NCBI GenBank assembly: GCA_937965795.1
Contig: CALCMD010000069.1
Location: forward strand, 1-47,088
From: an uncultured Lachnospiraceae bacterium
Lineage (GTDB): Bacteria > Bacillota > Clostridia > Lachnospirales > Lachnospiraceae
DNA length: 47,088 bases
Direction of reading: 5' to 3'
Positions 6,653 to 14,727 of the stretch are shown piece by piece (position 1 is the first letter of the stretch; each line of letters starts with the position of its first letter). The notes under the pieces are model-generated. The model was not told where the DNA came from, did not search any database, and worked only from the letters and a program-made list of their open reading frames with translations. The position numbers were made by a program, and so were the translations under genes.

Positions 6653-8191
6653 ATGAAGAGAAATCTCGGAAAAACAGGATTTATTTGTGCGGTTTTTTGT
6701 GCAGTATTCTTTGCAATATCCGGTATAAAAACGGATGCGGCGTCCCAGCCGGTGAAAATCACATCTGCCAAAATCGTATCTGATAAGACGGTAATCCGTG
6801 CAAAGGTAAAAAGAAAGGTTTCCAGCAGCGACGATTCTTATTATCTGGTGAAAGTCAACGGACTCAATCATAAGCCGGTAAATATTCTTGCAGAGACGAA
6901 AAAAGGTTCCAGGCTGACATTCAAACTGAATCTGGACGACAAAGCGAATATAATATCCAAGTTTGGCATCGCAGTAAAGGATGGGAAAAAGTTAAAGCTG
7001 GTCAGCGATACCAAATATGTGAAAAATCCCAGGGCAGCAGCATCCAATACAATGGAGTATACACTTCCGGCATCCAAAAAGGGGATTCATTGGGGAGCAG
7101 ATACGAATCTGGATGCGAAACATACGCTGGTGAATATGAATCTTAACGATCTGATTGGCACCAGAGAGAACGGGGAGCCATACGTTTATAATGGAAAAAC
7201 TTATTATTTTACAAACGAAAGACAGGCGGATGTAAAGAGATTTGTTACAAGAGGCGTCTGTGTGACGATGGTCGTGTATATGACATGGAGCGATGAGAAT
7301 AAATATCTGATTTATCCAACGGGGAGACAGAAAAGAGAGCACTGGTATATGTTGAATACGTCGACTGCGAAAGCACGGGAGACGCTGGAGGCTGCTTTCT
7401 GTTATCTTGGTGAAAAGTTTAGCAGACCAGAATATCTGGTGTCAAACTGGGTGCTTGGAAACGAAGTAAATTCCCAGTATTTTTGGAATCATGCAGGAAA
7501 TCTTTCTTTTAAAAAATATGTAAAAGCGTATGTCCAGGCGTTTAAAATGCTCAGTGACGGAGTACAGTCCTCATGGTCAAACGCGAGAGTATTTGTACCG
7601 CTGGACAATGCTTGGAATATTCCGGTATCGGAAGTGGGATGGAATGGAAAGACGTTTTTGACAGAGTTTGCGAAAGCGTTAAAAACAGAGTGTTCCGATA
7701 CGAAATGGAATCTTGCTTACCACGCTTATTCTTATCCATTGACGGAAGCGCCGTATAAGAAAAATCAGTATGTAACAAAAAGTGCGGACTCTCCATACAT
7801 CACACCTCAGAATCTGAAATATCTGACCAATTATATTAAGAAGAAATACGGCTCTTCCACCAGAATTATCCTGGCGGAACAGGGATATATGGCCTCTATG
7901 GGAGAGAAAGCACAGGCAGCCTCCATTTTGTATTCTTATTATATGGCAGAATTTGATCCAATGGTGGATGCCTATCTTATGCGCTGCGAATATGACGATG
8001 CCTGGGAGGTATCGCAGGGATATGCGATGGGATTGTCAGATTCGAAAGGGAAAAGGCGTGAGGCTTATAAAATTTTTAAATATATGGATTCCACAAAATC
8101 AACTGCTTATGCCAAAAGATATTTAAAGACGGTCGGAGCATCCAGTTGGAAAAAAATTATTCCGGGATACAAAGCATCACGGTTTAAATAA
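6653..8191 (+). CDS. Secreted DUF5722-family protein (glycoside hydrolase-like)
   Basis: The 512-residue protein has a signal peptide at residues 1-30 (positive MKRNLGK, hydrophobic core, AxA-type end at TDAAS). A beta-rich domain follows at about 35-125, then a large C-terminal domain (about 130-505) of the DUF5722 type. The stretch SNWVLGNEVNSQYFWNHAGN resembles the N-E acid/base motif at the end of strand four of a TIM-barrel glycosidase, and IILAEQGYMAS may supply a second acidic residue. The substrate is unknown. It lies between a cell-wall synthase and gltX; action on an exported or surface glycan is inference. Confidence 0.65.
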   Translation: MKRNLGKTGFICAVFCAVFFAISGIKTDAASQPVKITSAKIVSDKTVIRAKVKRKVSSSDDSYYLVKVNGLNHKPVNILAETKKGSRLTFKLNLDDKANIISKFGIAVKDGKKLKLVSDTKYVKNPRAAASNTMEYTLPASKKGIHWGADTNLDAKHTLVNMNLNDLIGTRENGEPYVYNGKTYYFTNERQADVKRFVTRGVCVTMVVYMTWSDENKYLIYPTGRQKREHWYMLNTSTAKARETLEAAFCYLGEKFSRPEYLVSNWVLGNEVNSQYFWNHAGNLSFKKYVKAYVQAFKMLSDGVQSSWSNARVFVPLDNAWNIPVSEVGWNGKTFLTEFAKALKTECSDTKWNLAYHAYSYPLTEAPYKKNQYVTKSADSPYITPQNLKYLTNYIKKKYGSSTRIILAEQGYMASMGEKAQAASILYSYYMAEFDPMVDAYLMRCEYDDAWEVSQGYAMGLSDSKGKRREAYKIFKYMDSTKSTAYAKRYLKTVGASSWKKIIPGYKASRFK

Positions 8192-8218
8192 GAATTTAAG
8201 ATAAGGAGAATAGAGAAA

Positions 8219-9679
8219 ATGAATAAAATCAGAACAAGGTTTGCACCCAGTCCGACAGGCAGGATGCACGTAGGAAATTTAAGGACTGCATTGTATGCTT
8301 ATCTGATTGCGAAGCATGAGGAAGGAGATTTTATCCTGCGCATTGAAGATACCGATCAGGAGCGCTATGTAGAGGGAGCGGTAGATATTATTTATCATAC
8401 CTTAAAAGAGACGGGACTGGTTCATGACGAGGGGCCGGATTTGGACGGCGGCGTAGGACCTTATGTGCAGAGCGAACGTCAGGCGAAGGGGATTTATCTG
8501 GAATATGCGAAAAAACTCATTGAAAAGGGAGAAGCATATTATTGTTTCTGTGATAAAGAACGTTTGGAATCCTTAAAACAGGATGTAGCGGGCAAAGAGA
8601 TCGTGATGTATGATAAGCATTGCCTGCATCTTTCGAAAGACGAAATCGAGGCGAATCTGGCGGAAGGAAAGCCTTATGTCATCCGGCAGAATACGCCGAA
8701 TGAAGGAACAACAAAATTTGTGGATGAAATTTACGGAGAGATCGAAGTACCGAATGCTGAGCTGGATGATATGATTCTGATTAAGTCCGACGGCTATCCC
8801 ACCTATAATTTCGCCAATGTGGTAGACGATCATCTGATGGGAATTACCCATGTGGTTCGCGGAAATGAATATTTGTCCTCCGCACCGAAATACAATCGTC
8901 TGTATGAGGCGTTTGGCTGGGAGGTTCCGGTTTACGTGCATTGTCCGTTGATTACAAATGAGGAGCATCAGAAGCTGAGCAAAAGAAGCGGCCATTCTTC
9001 CTATGAAGATCTGATTGAGCAGGGATTTGTGACAGAGGCAGTCGTCAATTATGTAGCGCTTCTGGGATGGTGCCCGCAGGATAATCAGGAGATTTTCAGT
9101 CTGGACGAGCTGGTGAAAGCGTTTAATTACCGCCATATGAGCAAGTCTCCGGCAGTTTTTGACATGGTAAAGCTGAGATGGATGAACAGCGAATATATCA
9201 AAGCCATGGATTTTGATAAATTCTGTGAGAGAGCGCTTCCTTATATCAGAGACGCCGTTCATGCAGATTATGATTTGAAAAAAATTGCGGCGATGGTAAA
9301 GACACGGATCGAGGTATTTCCGGATATTCCTGCAATGGTCGATTTCTTCGAGGCCGTACCGGAGTACGATGTTTCCATGTATACACATAAGAAGATGAAA
9401 ACAAACGCGGAAAAATCTCTGGAATTGTTAAAAGAGGTTCTTCCTCTGCTGGAAGCACAGAAGGATTTCAGCAATGACGCATTGTTTGAAACACTGGTAT
9501 CGTATGGAAAGGAAAAAGGCTATAAGACAGGCTATATCATGTGGCCGATCCGTACTGCGGTATCTGGAAAACAGACGACGCCAGCGGGAGCTACGGAAAT
9601 CATGGATGTCATCGGAAAAGAGGAGTCTGTCAGAAGAATTCAGGCAGCGATTGAAAAATTAAGCGCGGTTATCGAATAA
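8219..9679 (+). CDS. gltX: Glutamyl-tRNA synthetase
   Basis: A class I aminoacyl-tRNA synthetase of 486 residues, the usual length, that attaches Glu to tRNA-Glu. The HIGH-type motif is in FAPSPTGRMHVGNLRTALY at residues 8-26, followed by RIEDTDQERY. The KMSKS-type motif is KLSKRSG near residue 255. The all-helical anticodon-binding region fills the last 170 residues. The start follows AAGGAGAA. Like other clostridial GltX proteins it may also charge tRNA-Gln before amidotransfer, which cannot be judged here. The downstream helicase begins one base after the stop, so the two are probably cotranscribed. Confidence 0.95.
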   Translation: MNKIRTRFAPSPTGRMHVGNLRTALYAYLIAKHEEGDFILRIEDTDQERYVEGAVDIIYHTLKETGLVHDEGPDLDGGVGPYVQSERQAKGIYLEYAKKLIEKGEAYYCFCDKERLESLKQDVAGKEIVMYDKHCLHLSKDEIEANLAEGKPYVIRQNTPNEGTTKFVDEIYGEIEVPNAELDDMILIKSDGYPTYNFANVVDDHLMGITHVVRGNEYLSSAPKYNRLYEAFGWEVPVYVHCPLITNEEHQKLSKRSGHSSYEDLIEQGFVTEAVVNYVALLGWCPQDNQEIFSLDELVKAFNYRHMSKSPAVFDMVKLRWMNSEYIKAMDFDKFCERALPYIRDAVHADYDLKKIAAMVKTRIEVFPDIPAMVDFFEAVPEYDVSMYTHKKMKTNAEKSLELLKEVLPLLEAQKDFSNDALFETLVSYGKEKGYKTGYIMWPIRTAVSGKQTTPAGATEIMDVIGKEESVRRIQAAIEKLSAVIE

Positions 9680-9680
9680 T

Positions 9681-11522
9681 ATGAGTCTGAGTGAAGAACA
9701 ATCAAGGGCGGTCGCCCATGCCGAAGGGCCCTGCATTTGTCTGGCGGGGCCTGGTTCCGGCAAAACTACCGTTATTACACAGAGAGTGAAATATTTGATT
9801 GAAAAGAGGGGAATCGCACCGGAGGCGATTCTGGTGATTACCTTTACAAAAGCCGCAGCGGTTGAAATGAAAGAGCGGTTTGAGCGGCTGATGGGAGGAA
9901 GGCGTCTGCCAGTCACGTTTGGAACTTTCCATTCCATTTTTTTTGGCATTTTGAGACATGCTTATCATTATACAGCGGCAAATATTCTGCGGGAAGAACA
10001 GAAGTACCAGTTCCTGAAAGAGATCATTAACCGGATGAATCTGGAGATAGAGGATGAAGCCGAATTCTTATCTGGTATCATTGCAGAGATCAGCAGCGTG
10101 AAAAATGACAGGATTTCGTTGGAGCATTACTATTCGGCAAACTGCTCCGAGGAGGTTTTTCGGGAAATCTTTGAGAAATATCAGCAAAGGCTGATCAATG
10201 CCAGACTACTGGACTTCGATGATATGCTGGTCTATACCTATGAGCTTTTGAAAGAGAGAAAAGATATTCGGAAAGGCTGGCAGAAACGTTTTCCGTTTAT
10301 TCTGATTGATGAATTTCAGGATATTAATCAGATTCAGTACGATATTGTGCGTTTTCTGGCGGAGCCGGAGAACCATCTGTTTGTCGTAGGGGATGATGAC
10401 CAGTCGATTTACCGGTTTCGTGGAGCCAGACCGGAGATTATGCTGAATTTTGGAAAAGATTATCCGGATGCGAAACTGATGAAGCTGCAAGTCAATTACC
10501 GTTCGACCGAAAACATTATCAAAGGCGCCGGGCGTGTGATCGCCAATAATTCTATGCGTTACCCGAAAGAAATACATGGAGTAAAAGAGGCGGGCGAAAA
10601 AATCGAAGTGCATGGATTTGTCACACAAAACCAGGAAAATACATGGCTGGTGAACAAGGTAAAAGAATATCTGGAAGGCGGATACCAACCGGAGAATATT
10701 GCAGTGCTGTTTCGGACGAATACCGGGGCGAGACTGGCGGTTCAAAAATTTATGGAATATAATGTTCCTTTCCGTATGCGTGATCTTATGCCAAACATTT
10801 ATGAACACTGGATTGCCAGAGATCTTATTTCTTATATAAAAATCGCACAGGGAAGCCGGGAACGAAAAGAGTTTTTGAGAATTATCAATCGCCCGAAGCG
10901 TTATGTGAGCCGGGAATGTCTGGATGGCATGGAGATTTCTTTTGAAAATCTGAGGGCCTGTTATTCCGATAAGGACTGGATGACAGAGCGCATCGACAAG
11001 CTGGAGTATGATTTGCGGTTGATAAAAAATATGACTCCCTATGCGGCAATCAATTTTATCCGGCATGGAATCGGCTATGAGGAATATCTGACAGAATACG
11101 CCAGATACCGGCGCATGAAACCGGAAGAGCTTTTTGACGTGTTAAACGAGCTTCAGGAGACAGCGAAAAACTTTCGGACGTTTGATGCCTGGTTTCAGCA
11201 TATGGAAGAGTATGCAGAGACCCTGAGGCTCCAGTCAAAAGAAGAACAGCAGGAGAAACAGGCGGTAATTTTTACAACGCTGCACAGCGCTAAGGGACTG
11301 GAATTTCCCATCGTTTTTCTTGTGGATGTCAATGAGGGGAATATGCCGCATCGCAAGGCCATTCTGGATGTAGACATACAGGAAGAGCGCAGGATGTTTT
11401 ATGTGGGAATGACCAGAGCCAGAGAGCATTTACATATCTATTATGCCAAAGAAAAATATGGGAAGGCGCTGCATCCGTCCCGGTTCCTGGAAGAATTAAA
11501 GAATCATGGAAGCAGAAAATAA
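9681..11522 (+). CDS. UvrD/PcrA-type ATP-dependent DNA helicase
   Basis: A superfamily 1A 3'-5' helicase of 613 residues. It shows Walker A GPGSGKTT (23-30), motif Ia TFTKAAA, motif II LIDEFQD near 212, motif III GDDDQSIYRFRGA near 238, motif IV NYRST, motif V TLHSAKGLEF near 535 and motif VI FYVGMTRAREH near 570. It is about 100 residues shorter than PcrA and lacks the long C-terminal tail that contacts RNA polymerase, so it is a short paralogue rather than a clear PcrA. No separate ribosome binding site is visible, so translation is probably coupled to gltX. A strong terminator follows. Confidence 0.85.
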   Translation: MSLSEEQSRAVAHAEGPCICLAGPGSGKTTVITQRVKYLIEKRGIAPEAILVITFTKAAAVEMKERFERLMGGRRLPVTFGTFHSIFFGILRHAYHYTAANILREEQKYQFLKEIINRMNLEIEDEAEFLSGIIAEISSVKNDRISLEHYYSANCSEEVFREIFEKYQQRLINARLLDFDDMLVYTYELLKERKDIRKGWQKRFPFILIDEFQDINQIQYDIVRFLAEPENHLFVVGDDDQSIYRFRGARPEIMLNFGKDYPDAKLMKLQVNYRSTENIIKGAGRVIANNSMRYPKEIHGVKEAGEKIEVHGFVTQNQENTWLVNKVKEYLEGGYQPENIAVLFRTNTGARLAVQKFMEYNVPFRMRDLMPNIYEHWIARDLISYIKIAQGSRERKEFLRIINRPKRYVSRECLDGMEISFENLRACYSDKDWMTERIDKLEYDLRLIKNMTPYAAINFIRHGIGYEEYLTEYARYRRMKPEELFDVLNELQETAKNFRTFDAWFQHMEEYAETLRLQSKEEQQEKQAVIFTTLHSAKGLEFPIVFLVDVNEGNMPHRKAILDVDIQEERRMFYVGMTRAREHLHIYYAKEKYGKALHPSRFLEELKNHGSRK

Positions 11523-11586
11523 AAACAGCAGGTTCTCCCTGTTACCCGCAGAATTTCGGGGATGACAGGGAGAACCTGCTGTTTTT
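11521..11586. terminator. Strong bidirectional terminator (22-bp perfect stem)
   Basis: The arms at 11521-11542 and 11565-11586 are perfect reverse complements with A- and T-rich ends. They terminate the gltX-helicase unit and, on the minus strand, the DUF1292 gene. Confidence 0.9.
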
Positions 11587-11603
11587 CGGGGGGAGTATAC
11601 TGT

Positions 11604-11963
11604 TTAGTCCAGCTCATCCTCTCCCACAAGCTCATCAAACTCCTGGCTGTCCAACAGCTCATCGAAAGCATCTGCAACGATTTCATACTCGTCGTCATCT
11701 TCGATGTTATCCAGCTCTGGTACGCCGTCTTTTTCCGTAAAACGGTAGAGGAAGACTTCACCGTCTTCATTTTCACCGTTTTCGTTCAATGGCAGAAGCG
11801 CGATATATTCCTTGTCGCCTGCCGGGAAAATGCCCAGAATTCCACATTCCAGAACAGTATCATCATCCAGTGTCAGTGTTACGGTAGCTCCGCCGTCTAT
11901 GGGATTGCAGTCGCTGCCGCAGCCGCTGCAATCGCCGTTGCATCCATTTTCAAATTCGCTCAT
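11604..11963 (-). CDS. DUF1292-family acidic protein (YrzB-like)
   Basis: This 119-residue protein carries the DUF1292 core: EYIALLPL, GEVFLYRF and LDNIEDDDEYEIVADAFDEL. It is strongly acidic at the C-terminus. It also has a Cys/Gly-rich N-terminus (CNGDCSGCGSDC, residues 8-19) that the short Bacillus YrzB lacks and that could bind a metal. The function of the family is unknown; its members are small cytoplasmic proteins common in Firmicutes. It is a single gene convergent with the helicase. Confidence 0.8.
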   Translation of the reverse strand: MSEFENGCNGDCSGCGSDCNPIDGGATVTLTLDDDTVLECGILGIFPAGDKEYIALLPLNENGENEDGEVFLYRFTEKDGVPELDNIEDDDEYEIVADAFDELLDSQEFDELVGEDELD

Positions 11964-12125
11964 ATGAAATACCTCACTATTTTTTTTATTCGCATCCTAT
12001 AATAATGTATCAGATAGATCGTAAGATTGCAAGCGATTTATGAGAATAGTTCTACCAATCAGTAAAAAATTGTGATATACTAATTTTAATAATGCGAAAA
12101 TGGGGCAGATATGGAGGACATTGGC

Positions 12126-12887
12126 ATGAAACTTATTTCCTGGAATGTGAATGGGCTGCGCGCCTGTGTACAAAAAGGATTCTTGGATTTTTTTAAGGAA
12201 GTAGATGCAGATATTTTCTGTATTCAGGAAAGTAAACTCCAGGAAGGGCAGATTAAACTGGAGCTGGAGGGGTATCATCAGTACTGGAATTATGCGGTGA
12301 AAAAAGGTTATTCCGGAACCGCTGTTTTTGCGAAAAAGGAACCGCTGCATGTTACCTGCGGAATGGGAATAGAAATGCACGACCAGGAGGGACGTGTGAT
12401 TACTCTGGAATACCCACAGTTTTATCTGGTTACGGTTTATACGCCGAATTCTCAGAATGAACTGGCGCGTCTTGATTACCGGATGCAGTGGGAAACGGAT
12501 TTTCTGGCATATCTGAAAGGGCTTGAACAGAAAAAGCCGGTAATTTTCTGTGGAGATCTGAATGTGGCACATCAGGAAATCGATTTAAAGAATCCAAAGA
12601 CCAATCGGAAAAACGCTGGATTTACGGATGAGGAACGACAGAAATTTACGGAACTGACGCAGGCCGGATTTATCGATACTTTCCGCTATTTTTATCCGGA
12701 TCAGAAGGGAATCTATTCCTGGTGGTCTTACCGGTTCCGGGCAAGGGAAAAAAATGCCGGGTGGCGGATTGATTATTTCTGTGTGTCGGAAAGCCTGAAA
12801 GATAAGCTGCTGGATGCGAAGATTCACACCGAAATTACAGGTTCCGATCATTGTCCGGTGGAACTGACGATCGAAATGGAAGCCTGA
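12126..12887 (+). CDS. exoA: Exodeoxyribonuclease III / AP endonuclease
   Basis: The protein has 253 residues and the endonuclease/exonuclease/phosphatase fold. Family motifs are present in order: MKLISWNVNGLRA at the start, QESKLQ with the metal-binding Glu near 34, VTVYTPNS near 105, FCGDLNVAHQEIDL near 145, WWSYRF..R..NAGWRIDYF near 205 and the C-terminal GSDHCPVEL. It cuts DNA at abasic sites in base-excision repair. The ATG at 12126 fits the start seen across the family and is well spaced from GGAGG; an ATG at 12111 overlaps that site. A TATACT box at 12076-12081 is a likely -10. Confidence 0.92.
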   Translation: MKLISWNVNGLRACVQKGFLDFFKEVDADIFCIQESKLQEGQIKLELEGYHQYWNYAVKKGYSGTAVFAKKEPLHVTCGMGIEMHDQEGRVITLEYPQFYLVTVYTPNSQNELARLDYRMQWETDFLAYLKGLEQKKPVIFCGDLNVAHQEIDLKNPKTNRKNAGFTDEERQKFTELTQAGFIDTFRYFYPDQKGIYSWWSYRFRAREKNAGWRIDYFCVSESLKDKLLDAKIHTEITGSDHCPVELTIEMEA

Positions 12888-12923
12888 CGGAAAGAAACGC
12901 TGTTTTAGATAAAGGGACTGACT

Positions 12924-14726
12924 ATGAATCTTCTAACAATCGAAAAATTAACAAAAGTATATACAGAACGAAGGGTTTTTGACGGGGCGGATTTTTCTAT
13001 CAATGAAGGAGAAAAAATCGGGGTAATCGGCGTCAATGGAACAGGAAAGACGACGCTTCTGCGGATAGCTGCCGGAATGGAGGAACCGGACGAAGGGCGT
13101 GTGACAAAAGGCAGGCAGGTGGTGATTCGTTTTCTGATGCAGAATCCTGTTTTTGAGCCGGAAAGCACTGTGCTGGATGCTGCTTTAAGAGGGAACCGGA
13201 CGAAACAGAATGAGTGGACGGCAGAAAGTGATGCCAAATCTATGTTGAACAGGCTGAAAATCACGGATTTTGAACAGAAGGTAAAGGAACTTTCCGGCGG
13301 CCAGCGGAAACGGGTCGCCCTTGTAAATGCCCTTTTGCTTCCGGCGGATATTCTGATTCTGGACGAGCCGACCAACCATCTGGATCATGAGATGGCGGAC
13401 TGGCTGGAGGAGTTTTTGATTCGTTACCGGGGGGCGGTTCTGATGGTGACACATGACCGGTATTTTCTGGATCGGGTATCCAACAGAATCGTGGAGATCG
13501 ATAAAGGGAAAATTTACAATTATCCGGGAAATTATTCTGAGTTCGTGCGCCTGAAAGAAGCCAGGCAGAACATGGAGACCGCATCAGAGAGGAAACGTCA
13601 AAGTATCCTCCGGTCAGAACTGGAATGGCTGGCGAGGGGAGCCAGAGCCAGAGCCACGAAGCAGAAAGCACATATTGCGAGAATTGAGGATTTAAAAGAG
13701 CAAAAAGCGCCAGTTCAGGACGCGTCTGTAGAGATGAGCTCCATTTCCACACGCATGGGAAAAAAGACCATAGAGCTTCGGGACATATGCAAATCCTATG
13801 GGAATAAAGTCCTGATCCGGGATTTTGGCTACATTTTTCTAAAAGGGGAACGTATCGGGATTATCGGTGGGAATGGATGTGGAAAGAGCACGCTTCTGAA
13901 AATCATGGTCGGGCAGACAGAGCCGGATACCGGAACGATTGAGATCGGGCAGACCGTGAAGATTGGATATTTTTCCCAGGAGAGTGAAGAGCTCGACGAT
14001 GCGGTGCGGGTCATTGATTTTATTAAAGAGGCCGGGGAATATGTGACGACTTTAGAAGGAACGATTACGGCGGCTCAGATGCTGGAACGTTTTCTGTTTG
14101 ACGGCTCCATGCAGTGGAGTCTGATCGGGAAGCTTTCGGGTGGTGAAAAACGCAGGCTGCATCTTTTGCGTGTGCTGATGGAGGCGCCGAATGTGTTGAT
14201 TCTCGATGAGCCGACGAATGATCTGGATATCCGGACTCTGACGATTCTGGAGGATTACCTGGATTCCTTTGACGGTATTATTATCACCGTATCTCATGAC
14301 CGGTATTTCCTTGACCGCATCGTGACGAGAATCTTTGCATATGAAGAGAATGGAAAGTTGCAGCAGTATGAGGGAAACTATTCTGATTATCTGCTTGCAT
14401 ATGAAAGGCGTCATCCCAAAGAGGAGAAACAGGCACAGGGTGTGCTGAAAAAGGAAAAAGGCCAGCGGGTCCGGGAGAAAAAGCTCAAATTCAGCTATAA
14501 GGAAGAACAGGAATTTTCAGTTATTGATGATGAGATTGAAGCTTTAGAGCAGACACTGGCAGCAATAGAGGAGCAGATGGAGGAGTCCGCCAGCAGTTAC
14601 AGCCGTCTTGGTGAGCTGATGGAAGAAAAGACAAGAACAGAGGCGCTTCTGGAAGAGAAAATGGAGCGGTGGGAGTATTTAAACGATTTGGCGCTTCGCA
14701 TCGAACAGGAAAGGACGGGAAATTGA
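12924..14726 (+). CDS. ABC-F family ATPase (Uup-like)
   Basis: The 600-residue protein has two ABC nucleotide-binding domains and no membrane segment, the ABC-F layout. Domain one has GVNGTGKTT (37-44), LSGGQRKR and LILDEPTNHLD. Domain two has GGNGCGKST near 315, LSGGEKRR and LILDEPTNDLD. The linker (about 200-260) is basic (RARATKQKAH). A C-terminal coiled coil (about 500-600) is like that of Uup, which acts on ribosomes and DNA-linked processes. A role in translation or antibiotic protection is family knowledge, not shown here. The next gene starts two bases after the stop, suggesting cotranscription. Confidence 0.88.
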   Translation: MNLLTIEKLTKVYTERRVFDGADFSINEGEKIGVIGVNGTGKTTLLRIAAGMEEPDEGRVTKGRQVVIRFLMQNPVFEPESTVLDAALRGNRTKQNEWTAESDAKSMLNRLKITDFEQKVKELSGGQRKRVALVNALLLPADILILDEPTNHLDHEMADWLEEFLIRYRGAVLMVTHDRYFLDRVSNRIVEIDKGKIYNYPGNYSEFVRLKEARQNMETASERKRQSILRSELEWLARGARARATKQKAHIARIEDLKEQKAPVQDASVEMSSISTRMGKKTIELRDICKSYGNKVLIRDFGYIFLKGERIGIIGGNGCGKSTLLKIMVGQTEPDTGTIEIGQTVKIGYFSQESEELDDAVRVIDFIKEAGEYVTTLEGTITAAQMLERFLFDGSMQWSLIGKLSGGEKRRLHLLRVLMEAPNVLILDEPTNDLDIRTLTILEDYLDSFDGIIITVSHDRYFLDRIVTRIFAYEENGKLQQYEGNYSDYLLAYERRHPKEEKQAQGVLKKEKGQRVREKKLKFSYKEEQEFSVIDDEIEALEQTLAAIEEQMEESASSYSRLGELMEEKTRTEALLEEKMERWEYLNDLALRIEQERTGN

Positions 14727-14727
14727 C

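Noticed and set aside
8573..9388. 271-codon minus-strand frame inside gltX
   Set aside because: It is antisense to a highly conserved synthetase, with no family match or start signals.
10206..11066. 286-codon minus-strand frame inside the helicase gene
   Set aside because: It is antisense to conserved helicase motifs and is a by-product of codon bias.
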